The position numbers and the translations under genes were made by a program. A DNA stretch of 63,017 bases from Glycomyces tritici (GTDB lineage Bacteria; Actinomycetota; Actinomycetes; Mycobacteriales; Micromonosporaceae), in NCBI RefSeq assembly GCF_030403505.1, contig NZ_JAUEMJ010000016.1, forward strand, positions 1-63,017, read 5' to 3'. Below are positions 7,401 through 15,542 of this stretch, one piece after another. The notes beneath the pieces are model-generated. The model did no database searches and was not told the DNA's origin. It worked only from the letters and a program-made list of their open reading frames with translations. Position 1 is the stretch's first letter, and the number at the start of each line of letters is the position of its first letter.

Positions 7401-8927
7401 ATGCCCTTGCGCCCCCTCGCCTTCTGGATGCTCCGGGTCCTCATGCGACGCGGAGACGCGCGGAGCCGGCGCTCTGAGGACCCTGCGCCCAAGCCGCCGT
7501 GGCGGCCCCGCCCGATCCGGACCTGGGTGCTTCTGGTCGTCTTCGCCCTCATCCTGCTTGGCGGCTGGTGGTACTACGACCTCCAGATGGCCGAGATCGA
7601 GGCGCTGCGCACGCCCGGAGACGCCCAGGCCGACCTGGAGATCGCGAAGATGCGGCTCGAAACGGTACGCGCGACGCTCACCGTGGCGGCCGGCATCGGC
7701 GCCGCCTCCGCGCTCGTGCTGAGCTTCAGACGGCAGCAGCACGACGAGTTCCACAGCACGCAGCAGCGGATTACCGAGCTGCGTATCCAAGCGGTGGAGC
7801 AGCTCTCGTCGGACAATAACGCGACCATCCGCATCGGCGGCCTCTACAACCTCGAACGCCTTGGCGAGCAGCACGAGGAGCTGCGGCAGCTCGTCCTAGA
7901 CGAGATCTGCTCCTATCTGCGCCGTCCATTCGACGCAATGACGAGCCCGCCTGCCGATCCCGAGCGTGAGGTGCGCGCCTTCGCGCAGGAGATCCTGCAA
8001 CGGCGACTCAAGCGCCGACTCGGCCGCCGGAACTACTGGAGCCACAATCGCCTCAATCTCACCGGAGCCTCACTGCGCCTCGTCGACTTCAGCGGTTGCC
8101 GCCTCCGGAACGTCGATTTCACCGGCGCCCGCTTCCGCGGCTCCACGAAGTTTCGGGGCACCTGCTTCGATGGGATGACCTGGTTCACCGGGGTCGTCTT
8201 CGAGCAGTCGGTGTCGTTCTCCGATGCGAGATTCGAGGACCAGGTCGATTTCGAGGAGGCCGTATTCAGCGCCGACGCCGACCTCAGCCGCGCGATGTGG
8301 TTCGGCACGGCTTGGTTCGCGAAGGCGCGGTTCGTCGAACGCGTGGACTGCTCGCTGGCCGAGTTCCGCAAGCACCTGGAGTTCTCCGGGGTCTCCGTTG
8401 GTGGGGAAGCGAACTGCAAGGGAGCGGTGTCCCACGGTTCTGCGGATCTCAGCAGGTCAACTTTCACGGGCGCGGCCGAATTCGGGTTCGCGCGGTTCGT
8501 GGGCACGACGACGTTCGAAGAAGTCGTCTTCGGTGGCCGCGTGGATTTCGATTCCGTGGCGTTCGGCAGCTGGACGAGCTTCGCACGGTCCGCCTTCAGG
8601 GGCGGAGCCAACTTCGATGGTTCGGTCTTCAACGGGGGCAGCGTGTACCGCGAATCGGCGTGGCACTCGCGAGCGAGCTTCCTCATGGCGCGCTTCAACG
8701 CCACCGTCGACTTCGCGGGTTCGGTGTTTCTCGACGACGTCTCACTGAACGGTGCCCTGCTCCGCCGGGTGTTGCACGACCAGTCGCTGCCGGGCCAGTA
8801 CCGTCCGGTGGAGACCTCGAAGGGCTTCCGGTTCTTGTGGACGGTCAAGCGCGACGGCAGCGAGCCGGTCATTCCTCAACGCAGACCTGTGGACAGGAAG
8901 CGGCAGTCCGGCCTCGAAGCAGTTTGA
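7401..8927 (+). CDS. membrane-anchored pentapeptide-repeat protein
   Basis: 508 residues. A basic N-terminus is followed by a membrane helix at about 41-60 (WVLLVVFALILLGGWWYY) and a second hydrophobic segment near 93-108. A linker with a conserved-looking IRIGGLYNLERLGEQ motif near 150 leads to a pentapeptide-repeat region from about residue 210 to 460, with many A(D/N/R)F-type steps such as VDFTGARFRGSTKF and ADLSRAMWF. This forms a right-handed quadrilateral beta helix. Such proteins are common in actinomycetes and mostly uncharacterised. The start is ATG 7401 with a weak ribosome site; the gene runs alone. Confidence 0.85.
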   Translation: MPLRPLAFWMLRVLMRRGDARSRRSEDPAPKPPWRPRPIRTWVLLVVFALILLGGWWYYDLQMAEIEALRTPGDAQADLEIAKMRLETVRATLTVAAGIGAASALVLSFRRQQHDEFHSTQQRITELRIQAVEQLSSDNNATIRIGGLYNLERLGEQHEELRQLVLDEICSYLRRPFDAMTSPPADPEREVRAFAQEILQRRLKRRLGRRNYWSHNRLNLTGASLRLVDFSGCRLRNVDFTGARFRGSTKFRGTCFDGMTWFTGVVFEQSVSFSDARFEDQVDFEEAVFSADADLSRAMWFGTAWFAKARFVERVDCSLAEFRKHLEFSGVSVGGEANCKGAVSHGSADLSRSTFTGAAEFGFARFVGTTTFEEVVFGGRVDFDSVAFGSWTSFARSAFRGGANFDGSVFNGGSVYRESAWHSRASFLMARFNATVDFAGSVFLDDVSLNGALLRRVLHDQSLPGQYRPVETSKGFRFLWTVKRDGSEPVIPQRRPVDRKRQSGLEAV

Positions 8928-8939
8928 GGCCGCGTGACC

Positions 8940-9872
8940 TTAGGCGGCCGGGCCGTTCACCGGGCCGTGGGCCAGGTGGACGCTCTTCGCGCCGCCGCGC
9001 ATGCGGATGCGGCGGGCCAGGGCGACCGCGTGCTTGACGTCGGTGGCCAGGAACAGGACCGTCGGGCCCGAGCCGGAGACGTGCGCGGCGAGGGCGCCTT
9101 CTTCGAGGCCGCCGTGCATCAGTGAGGCCAGTTGGGGGCGCAGGCTCACGGCGGCGGCCTCCATGTCGTTGATGAGCAGCCGCGCGAGGTCGTCGGCGCT
9201 CGCGCCAGCCTCGAACGCCTTCACCAGGGGGCCCACATCGGAGGAGTATCGGCCGATGCCGTCCTCGCGGAGGCGGTCGACCTCCTTGTAGCACTCCGGG
9301 GTCGAGATCTGCGTGTCCGTCGTGGCGACCACCCAGTGCCAGGTGCCCTTGGCGGCCACCGGGGTCAGCTCCTCGCCCCGCCCGGAGCCGATCGCCGTGC
9401 CGCCCTTGAGGCAGAACGGCACGTCAGAGCCGAGGCCCGCGGCGAGGCGCTCCAGTTCGGCGTCGCCGATCTCGACCTCCCACAGGCGCGCGCACGCGAT
9501 GAGCGCTCCGGCCGCGTCCGCCGAGCCGCCGGCGAGGCCGCCGGCGACGGGGATGCGCTTGGTCAGGTGCAGCTTCACGTCCGGTTCGATCCCGGCGTAC
9601 AGGGCGATGAGCTTCGCGGCCTTGTGGGCCAGGTTCGCCTCGCCGGTGGGCAGCGTCGCCGCGCCCTCCCCGGAGATGGTGATCTCGATGCCCGGCTCGC
9701 CGCGCCGCTCGGCGGTCACGGTGTCGTGCAGGCTGATCGCCTGGTACACGGTGGACAGTGCGTGGTAGCCGTCCGCCCGGGCGTCGCCCACGCCGAGGTG
9801 CGGGTTGATCTTGGCGGGCACATCGACGCTGATCTGGGCGCCCGGCTGGGCTGGCGCGGTCTGTCCGGTCAT
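8940..9872 (-). CDS. ispE: 4-diphosphocytidyl-2-C-methyl-D-erythritol kinase
   Basis: GHMP kinase of the MEP isoprenoid pathway; phosphorylates the 2-hydroxyl of CDP-methylerythritol with ATP. The substrate-site PAKINPHLGV is at about residue 19, the GHMP ATP-loop PVAGGLAGGSADAAGAL at about 107, and the C-terminal GHMP motif AAHVSGSGPTVLF near 263. 310 residues, normal. Its ATG follows the rsmA stop directly, the common actinobacterial rsmA-ispE pairing. Confidence 0.96.
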   Translation of the reverse strand: MTGQTAPAQPGAQISVDVPAKINPHLGVGDARADGYHALSTVYQAISLHDTVTAERRGEPGIEITISGEGAATLPTGEANLAHKAAKLIALYAGIEPDVKLHLTKRIPVAGGLAGGSADAAGALIACARLWEVEIGDAELERLAAGLGSDVPFCLKGGTAIGSGRGEELTPVAAKGTWHWVVATTDTQISTPECYKEVDRLREDGIGRYSSDVGPLVKAFEAGASADDLARLLINDMEAAAVSLRPQLASLMHGGLEEGALAAHVSGSGPTVLFLATDVKHAVALARRIRMRGGAKSVHLAHGPVNGPAA

Positions 9873-10739
9873 TCAGGCCTCCTGAGACGGTGCGGTCGCG
9901 CCCAGCGCCTCCTTGGCGTCGGCGAGGGCGATGAACTCCGCTATGTCCAACGATTCACCCCGCCTGGTGGGTTCGATTCCCGCCCGATCGAGCACGGCGT
10001 CCACGTCGGCGCCGACCCAGGCCTTCAACGACTGGCGCAGCATCTTGCGCCGCTGCCCGAACGCGGCGTCCACGGCGCCGAAGACCTCGACGCGGTTCGC
10101 GTCGGGGCTCTCGATGCGCTCGAACGCGACCAGGCCGCTCGCGACGTTCGGGACCGGCCAGAACACGTTCGGCGAGACCGACCCGGCGCGCCGCGCCTTC
10201 GCGTACCAGGCCATCTTGACGCTGGGCGAGCCGTAGATCTTGGAGCCCGGCCCGGCCGTGAGCCGGTCGCCGACCTCGGCCTGGACCATGACGAGGCCCT
10301 TGCGGAGGCTCGGGAAGTTCTCCAGGGCGTGCAGGACCACGGGCACGGCCACGTTGTACGGCAGGTTCGCCACGAGCGCGGTGGGCGCCTCGGGCATCTG
10401 CTCGGGCTTGATCCGGGCGGCGTCCGTCTCGATGACGGTGAGCCGCTTGTGCTCCTCCGGCGCGCGGTGCTCCACAGTGGTGGGCAGGGCGAGGGCGAGC
10501 TTCGGGTCGATCTCGACGGCGATCACGTGCCGCGCCACCTCGATGAGCGCCAAGGTGAGCGATCCGAGACCGGGGCCGACCTCCATCACCACGTCGTCCG
10601 CGTCGAGCTTGGCGACGTTGACGATGCGGCGCACCGTGTTGGCGTCCACGACGAAGTTCTGGCCCCACTTCTTCGTCGGCGAGATCTGCAGGCCGCGCGA
10701 CAGGGACCTGATGGCGCTTGAAGTCAGCAGCTTCGCCAT
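9873..10739 (-). CDS. rsmA: 16S rRNA (adenine(1518)-N(6)/adenine(1519)-N(6))-dimethyltransferase
   Basis: KsgA-type enzyme that dimethylates two adenines in the 3' hairpin of 16S rRNA during small-subunit maturation. Visible motifs are QNFVVDANTVRRIV near residue 26, the SAM-binding VMEVGPGLGSLTLAL near 50 and the catalytic NLPYN near 123. 288 residues. The ATG overlaps the prfC stop in TGATG, so translation is coupled. Confidence 0.96.
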   Translation of the reverse strand: MAKLLTSSAIRSLSRGLQISPTKKWGQNFVVDANTVRRIVNVAKLDADDVVMEVGPGLGSLTLALIEVARHVIAVEIDPKLALALPTTVEHRAPEEHKRLTVIETDAARIKPEQMPEAPTALVANLPYNVAVPVVLHALENFPSLRKGLVMVQAEVGDRLTAGPGSKIYGSPSVKMAWYAKARRAGSVSPNVFWPVPNVASGLVAFERIESPDANRVEVFGAVDAAFGQRRKMLRQSLKAWVGADVDAVLDRAGIEPTRRGESLDIAEFIALADAKEALGATAPSQEA

Positions 10740-12370
10740 CAGCCCTGGCCTCCCGCGAGCAGCGGTTCGAGCACGAGCCCGGGGTAGTCGTTCACGATCG
10801 TCTGGATGCGGTACTTGTTCGGCAGCGCCACCAGGTGCGCGCCGTCGCGCGGGCGGGTGAAGACCTCGACCCCGGGCGCAGTGCGAAGCCGCTGCGCGCC
10901 TTCGGCATCGGTGAGGCGCGCGAGCTTGAACGGCAGGTTGTTGATCGTCGCGGGGACGTCGAACTCGGCCTGCAGACGCGCCACCGTCACCTCGAACTGG
11001 AGCGGACCGACCGCCGCGAGCACCGGCGTGGCCTCGCCGCGGCGCTCGGAGTAGAGCACCTGCACGACGCCCTCGGCGTCGAGCTGCGCGATGCCGCGCC
11101 GGAACCGCTTCGCCTTCGACGTGTCGTGCATCTGGAGCGCCCCGAAGTGCTCGGGCGCGAACGCCGGCAGCGGCGGGTACTCCACCGCCTTGCCCGCATA
11201 GATCGTGTCGCCCACTGAAAGACCGGTCGCGTTGACCAGGCCCACGATGTCGCCCGGCCAGGCCTCGTCCACAGTGTCCCGCGCCGAGCCGAAGAGCGTC
11301 TGCGCGTACTTGGTCGACATGGTGCGCTTGCCCTGCGCCTGCGTGACCTGCATGCCGCGCTCGAAACGACCCGAGCAGACGCGGATGAACGCCAGCTGGT
11401 CGCGGTGCGACGCGTTCATGTTCGCCTGCGACTTGAAGACGAACCCGGAGAAGCCGTCCTCCAGATCGCGCGGACTCCCCTTGGCGTCCTCACGCGAGAA
11501 CGGCGACGGCGCGATGTCCACGAGCAGGTCGAGGAGCTGGCCCACCCCGAAGTGGACGAGGGCCGCCCCGAACAGGGTCGGCGTCGTCTGCCCGGACTCG
11601 AAGGTCTTCGGGTCGAAATCCGCCTCGACCTCGCTCAGCAGCTCCGACTCCTCTTGGGCGCGTTCATAATCGGGCCCGAACTGGGCCATCGCCGCGTCCT
11701 CGTCCAGGAACTCCGCCGTGGCCAGCTGCTGCCCGCCCGGCGAACGCTCGTAGCGGACCATGCCCGGCACCTGCGGGCCGACCGCACGACGCCCCCCGGT
11801 CTCGTCCCCGAACCCCACGCGCTCGATGACGCCGCGGAACTCGCCGCCTACGCCCACCGGCCACGTCACCGGCGTCGGCTTGATGCCGATGCGGGTCTCG
11901 ATCTCCTCGATGAGCTCCAGGGCGTCCTTCGCCGGGCGGTCCCACTTGTTGATGAACGTGATCACCGGGATGCGCCGGGCCCGGCACACCTCGAAGAGCT
12001 TGAGGGTCTGCGGCTCCAGGCCCTTCGCGGCGTCCAGGAGCATCACGGCGGCGTCGACGGCGGTGAGCACCCGGTAGGTGTCCTCGGAGAAGTCGGCGTG
12101 GCCGGGGGTGTCGAGCAGGTTCACGACGCAGCCGCGGTACTCGAACTGCAGCGCCGCCGAGGTGATCGAGATGCCGCGGTCCTGCTCCATCGACATCCAG
12201 TCGGAGACCACGCCCTTGCGGTCGCCCTTGCCGTGGACGGCGCCGGCCGACGAGATCGCCCGCCCGTACAGGGCGAGGGCCTCGGTGATCGTCGACTTTC
12301 CGGCGTCGGGGTGCGAGATCACCGCGAAGGTGCGGCGGCGCGCGGCCTCGGCCGCGATATGGCTGGACAT
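10739..12370 (-). CDS. prfC: peptide chain release factor 3
   Basis: Translational GTPase that recycles RF1/RF2 from ribosomes. The start at ATG 12370 (543 aa) is set by GAGGA five bases upstream; the frame is open further but lacks signals. Motifs: G1 SHPDAGKST, switch region QDRGISITSAALQFEY, G3 DTPGHADFSEDTYR, G4 NKWD, and a C-terminal domain typical of RF3 rather than EF-G. First gene of the prfC-rsmA-ispE group. Confidence 0.95.
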   Translation of the reverse strand: MSSHIAAEAARRRTFAVISHPDAGKSTITEALALYGRAISSAGAVHGKGDRKGVVSDWMSMEQDRGISITSAALQFEYRGCVVNLLDTPGHADFSEDTYRVLTAVDAAVMLLDAAKGLEPQTLKLFEVCRARRIPVITFINKWDRPAKDALELIEEIETRIGIKPTPVTWPVGVGGEFRGVIERVGFGDETGGRRAVGPQVPGMVRYERSPGGQQLATAEFLDEDAAMAQFGPDYERAQEESELLSEVEADFDPKTFESGQTTPTLFGAALVHFGVGQLLDLLVDIAPSPFSREDAKGSPRDLEDGFSGFVFKSQANMNASHRDQLAFIRVCSGRFERGMQVTQAQGKRTMSTKYAQTLFGSARDTVDEAWPGDIVGLVNATGLSVGDTIYAGKAVEYPPLPAFAPEHFGALQMHDTSKAKRFRRGIAQLDAEGVVQVLYSERRGEATPVLAAVGPLQFEVTVARLQAEFDVPATINNLPFKLARLTDAEGAQRLRTAPGVEVFTRPRDGAHLVALPNKYRIQTIVNDYPGLVLEPLLAGGQG

Positions 12371-12448
12371 GGATTCCTCAAGGTTTCGAAAAGCGAAGCG
12401 GGCCCGACCCTCAACGATAGCCGTGAACGGCGACACGACCCGGCTGCG

Positions 12449-12904
12449 CTACCCCGCGAGCTCGGCCTTCACGATCCCGGACACGAGCTTGCCGTCCGCG
12501 CGGCCCGCCGTCTTCGGGCCGACCGCCTTCATGACCTTGCCCATGTCCCTCGGACCGGCGAAACCGCCCTCGGCGATCGCCTCGCGCACCAGCTGCGTGA
12601 CTTCGGCCTCAGTGAGCTCGGTCGGCAGGTACCGCTTGATCACGGCCTCCTCCGCGAGCTCGGCCTCGGCCGACTCCTCGCGGCCCCCCGAACGGAACCC
12701 CTCGGCCGCCTCGCGCCGCTGCTTGGCCTGCTTGACCAGGACCTTCACGACGTCCGCGTCATCGAGCTCGCGAGGGGTCTTACCTGCGATCTCTTCGTTC
12801 CGGACCGCCGTGAGCACCATCCTCAGGGTGCCCAGCGTCACCTTGTCCTGCGCCTTGAGGGCGGCTCTCATATCGGTTTCCAACCGGGTCTTTAGCTCGC
12901 TCAT
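12449..12904 (-). CDS. GatB/YqeY domain protein
   Basis: 151 residues of the YqeY family, related to the tail domain of GatB that contacts tRNA. Typical features are the N-terminal LKTRLETDMRAALKAQDKVTLGTLRM, the central basic/acidic helix, and the C-terminal DMGKVMKAVGPKTAGRADGK. Its function is not firmly known. It is read away from the metallophosphoesterase gene that starts 25 bases upstream on the other strand, so the two share a short divergent promoter region. Confidence 0.92.
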   Translation of the reverse strand: MSELKTRLETDMRAALKAQDKVTLGTLRMVLTAVRNEEIAGKTPRELDDADVVKVLVKQAKQRREAAEGFRSGGREESAEAELAEEAVIKRYLPTELTEAEVTQLVREAIAEGGFAGPRDMGKVMKAVGPKTAGRADGKLVSGIVKAELAG

Positions 12905-12928
12905 GACTCGACAATCTACCGTTGGGGT

Positions 12929-13825
12929 ATGAAGATCAGCCGTGGACTAGCCGCAGCAGCCGGGATCGGGGTCGGCGCCGGGGCGCTGGCACTCGCCTAC
13001 GCCTCTCTTTACGAGCGCGTCCAGTACACGCTCCGCCATTTCGCGGTGCCCGCACTGCCCGAAGGCGCCGAGCCGATTCGGGTGCTGCACATCTCCGACC
13101 TGCACATGACGCCCGGGCAGGTGCGCAAGGCCCACTGGGTCGCGTCCCTCGCCGCGCTCGATCCGGACCTGGTGCTCCTCACCGGCGACAACCTCGCCCA
13201 CCCGGACGCGATCGACCTCGTCACCAGGACGCTCCGGCCGCTGTTCCGCGCGCCGGGCGCGTTCGTGTTCGGCTCCAACGACTACTACGCGCCGGTGTTC
13301 AAGAACCCGCTGCAGTACTTCAACCCGAACCACGAGCACAAGTACGGCGCGCCGCTGCCCACAGAGGAGCTGCGCAAGGTGCTCGTCGACGGCGGCTGGC
13401 TCGACCTGAACAACGCCGCCGCCGACAAGGTCGTCTCGGGCCTCAACGTCCACTTCGCGGGCGTCGACGACCCGCACTTCGACCTGGACGACTACGAGCT
13501 CGTCTCCGGGCCGGTGCCCGCGAGCGCCGACCTGTCGATAGGCCTTACGCACTCGCCGGAGCCGCGCGTGCTCGACGAGTTCGCCCGCGACGGCTACGAC
13601 TTCATCGCCGCCGGCCACACCCACGGCGGCCAGGTCTGCGTCCCCGGCTACGGGGCGCTCGTCACCAACTGCGGCATCGACCGCGAGCGCGTGAAGGGCC
13701 TGCACCCGTGGGAGGACACCTGGCTGCACGTCTCGGCCGGCCTGGGCACGAGCCCGTACGCGCCGGTCCGCTTCGCGTGCGCCCCGGAGGCCAGCCTGCT
13801 GACCTTCGTGCCGAAGGCCTTCTAG
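12929..13825 (+). CDS. metallophosphoesterase (YkuE/YaeI-like), membrane-anchored
   Basis: 298 residues. An N-terminal hydrophobic helix (residues about 5-25) is followed by a calcineurin-like dimetal phosphoesterase domain. Metal-binding motifs are HISDLHMT near residue 53, LLTGDN, GSNDYY (in place of the usual GNHD), LTHSPEP and AAGHTHGGQ. The substrate is unknown; related enzymes act on lipid or peptidoglycan phosphoesters. Asn in GSND is a common variant in this subgroup. Confidence 0.9.
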   Translation: MKISRGLAAAAGIGVGAGALALAYASLYERVQYTLRHFAVPALPEGAEPIRVLHISDLHMTPGQVRKAHWVASLAALDPDLVLLTGDNLAHPDAIDLVTRTLRPLFRAPGAFVFGSNDYYAPVFKNPLQYFNPNHEHKYGAPLPTEELRKVLVDGGWLDLNNAAADKVVSGLNVHFAGVDDPHFDLDDYELVSGPVPASADLSIGLTHSPEPRVLDEFARDGYDFIAAGHTHGGQVCVPGYGALVTNCGIDRERVKGLHPWEDTWLHVSAGLGTSPYAPVRFACAPEASLLTFVPKAF

Positions 13826-13841
13826 CCGCTTGACGCGAGGC

Positions 13842-13877
13842 GCGCTTCGGGCCCGGATGTGACCGGGCCCGAAGCGC
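13842..13877. terminator. strong hairpin terminator
   Basis: 15-bp perfect GC-rich stem (GCGCTTCGGGCCCGG and its complement) with a 6-base loop, 16 bases after the metallophosphoesterase stop and upstream of the tRNA. Confidence 0.8.
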
Positions 13878-13961
13878 CCCGCCCCCGCTCGATGGGGGTC
13901 GGCGCCCTCAGGTAGCATTTCCAATCGACACGAACGCCCAGCGTGCGTGAAAATAGAACAT

Positions 13962-14035
13962 CGGGTTGTGGCGCAGCTTGGTAGCGCACCTCGTTCGGGA
14001 CGAGGGGGTCGCAGGTTCAAATCCTGTCAACCCGA
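13962..14035 (+). tRNA. tRNA-Pro (anticodon CGG)
   Basis: Complete cloverleaf: 7-bp acceptor stem CGGGTTG / CAACCCG (13962-13968 with 14028-14034), D arm, anticodon stem CCTCG / CGAGG around loop TTCGGGA with anticodon CGG at 13996-13998, T arm CAGGTTCAAATCCTG, discriminator A. CCA is not encoded. The 3' half is identical to the distal copy at 25206-25249, showing that it serves as the insertion site of the AICE, whose integration keeps the tRNA intact. Confidence 0.95.
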
Positions 14036-14036
14036 C
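13993..14036 (+). repeat. attL: 44-bp direct repeat in tRNA-Pro
   Basis: Covers the anticodon loop to the 3' end of the tRNA plus one base. Identical to 25206-25249. The integrase gene lies just inside this end. Confidence 0.93.
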
Positions 14037-14052
14037 AGATGAAACAGCAGTT

Positions 14053-14088
14053 CAGGGCCGGTCTCCCATCTTCGGGATCCCGGCCCTG
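14053..14088 (-). terminator. hairpin downstream of int
   Basis: CAGGGCCGG / CCGGCCCTG, 9-bp arms with an 18-base loop, 32 bases past the integrase stop. The same arms are retained in the relic at 26.36-26.40 kb. Confidence 0.55.
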
Positions 14089-14096
14089 ACTGTGTC

Positions 14097-14116
14097 TACA
14101 GCAGCGATTTACAGCA
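14097..14116. promoter_or_regulatory. left pair of putative integrase arm sites
   Basis: TACAGCA at 14097 and again at 14110, 13 bases apart in direct orientation, between attL and the integrase stop. The same pair with the same spacing occurs near attR (25102 and 25115), as expected for arm-type binding sites of the integrase or Xis. Confidence 0.55.
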
Positions 14117-14119
14117 ACG

Positions 14120-15328
14120 CTAGTCCTCGGACTCAAAACTCTCGCTCAGCTTCCGCAGCGCCTCCCTGGTGGCCTTGTCAGAGGCCTGCGCGTAGACCTC
14201 CATGGTCATCTTGAAGTCCGAGTGCCGCATGATCGCCATGATCACGCGAGGGTGAACGTCGAGGTCCACCAGCAGCGAGCTACAGGTCCGCCGGGCGTCG
14301 TGCACCGAGATCCGGGGGAGGCCGGCTGCCTCGAGATGGTTGACGAAGTACCGGTGAAAGTTGCGCGGCTCGATCGCCGTCCCGTACCGAGTGGTGAAGA
14401 CCAGATCCGAGTCATGCCAGACATCGGCCTTCGCCCGGTCCCGAAGCTGCCGCTCCCGACGCTCCCGCAGCGCCTTGACGCACAGATCAGGCATCGGCAG
14501 GGCGTTCTCGGACTCCTCGGTCTTGGCCTTCCTCTTGTGGATCAGTTCGCCCATGACCCGCTGGAGCTGCCACTGCGGCTCAAGAACGCCCTCGTCGAGG
14601 TCGAGGCTGTCCCAGGTCAAGCCGAGGACTTCGCCTTTGCGCAGGCCCATCGCGAGGACCAGCAGGTACGCCGCGTAGTGCGGATCAGGGCGGACGTGTT
14701 CGAGGAACCGCCGAGCCTCATCGGTGCCCCACGACTTCTTGCGACGCTTGCGCCCGCTAGGCAAACGGATCTGCATGGCCCGGTTCACCGACACCAGCTC
14801 ATCAGTGACCGCCTGCGACAGCGCCGAGCGCAGCACCGTACGAGCGTCACTGATCGACCTGGCGGACAACGCCTTTCGACAGCACTTGCCCTTCGCACAG
14901 CACTTGTGCGGCGTCCGCAGCTCATCAACGCCCTGCTGACAGCACTGACACACCGTCGCGAGCTTGTTCGCCCACTGCTGGATATCCCGCGCTGACAGCC
15001 GATCGAGCTTCTTCTTACCGAGCCACGGCACGATGTGCAGCCGAATGAACCGCTCGTACCCGTCGTAGGTCTTCGGTTCCCGGTTGGGCCTGATGACCTC
15101 TTCGAGCCAGGCGTGCAAGTACTGCTCGACGGTCTTGGACTTGGTCTCGACAGCACCGCGCGCGGCGGCCTGGTGGAGATCGAGCCACTTGCCGTGGACC
15201 ACCTCACGGGTTGGGCCGTAGACGTACTTGCGCTTCTTCACGCCCGCAGGGGTCGTGACCCACACGTAGGCGGCGTACCCGTTGCCATGTGGGTAGATCG
15301 AGCCTTCCCCGTTGCCCCGCTTGCTCAT
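14120..15328 (-). CDS. int: AICE tyrosine-type integrase
   Basis: 402 residues from ATG 15328, which overlaps the xis stop in an ATGA. It has an AP2-like N-terminal arm domain (GEGSIYPHGNGYAAYVWV), a core-binding SAM-like domain interrupted by a Cys-rich insertion (CQCCQQG...HKCCAKGKCC) typical of AICE integrases, and a catalytic domain with Arg in MGLRKGEVLGLTW, HDARRT, RHSD and the nucleophile Tyr in MEVYAQ. It catalyses site-specific recombination between the element and the tRNA-Pro 3' end. Confidence 0.95.
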   Translation of the reverse strand: MSKRGNGEGSIYPHGNGYAAYVWVTTPAGVKKRKYVYGPTREVVHGKWLDLHQAAARGAVETKSKTVEQYLHAWLEEVIRPNREPKTYDGYERFIRLHIVPWLGKKKLDRLSARDIQQWANKLATVCQCCQQGVDELRTPHKCCAKGKCCRKALSARSISDARTVLRSALSQAVTDELVSVNRAMQIRLPSGRKRRKKSWGTDEARRFLEHVRPDPHYAAYLLVLAMGLRKGEVLGLTWDSLDLDEGVLEPQWQLQRVMGELIHKRKAKTEESENALPMPDLCVKALRERRERQLRDRAKADVWHDSDLVFTTRYGTAIEPRNFHRYFVNHLEAAGLPRISVHDARRTCSSLLVDLDVHPRVIMAIMRHSDFKMTMEVYAQASDKATREALRKLSESFESED

Positions 15329-15537
15329 GCCGCACCCACATAGTCGTCCTGGCGGGCGAAGCCCTCGACGTATTCCTCGATCCATTCGGGCAGGACGCGG
15401 CGGTGGCCGCCGACCTTGACCGAGCGCAGCTCGCCGGAGGCGATGAGCATCTTGACCTTCGAGACGCCGAAGCCGAGGACCTCGGCGGTCTGCCTGGTGT
15501 CGTACCAACGCGGTTTGAGTACCGTGCTTCCTTCCAT
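15325..15537 (-). CDS. xis: excisionase (MerR/HTH_17-like)
   Basis: About 70 residues with a winged helix-turn-helix: RQTAEVLGFGVSKVKMLIASGELRSVKVGGHRRVLPEWIEEYV. Needed with Int for excision. ATG 15537 is taken as start; a TTG at 15546 overlaps the rep stop and is the alternative. Coupled to int downstream. Confidence 0.88.
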   Translation of the reverse strand: MEGSTVLKPRWYDTRQTAEVLGFGVSKVKMLIASGELRSVKVGGHRRVLPEWIEEYVEGFARQDDYVGAA

Positions 15538-15542
15538 CGCAA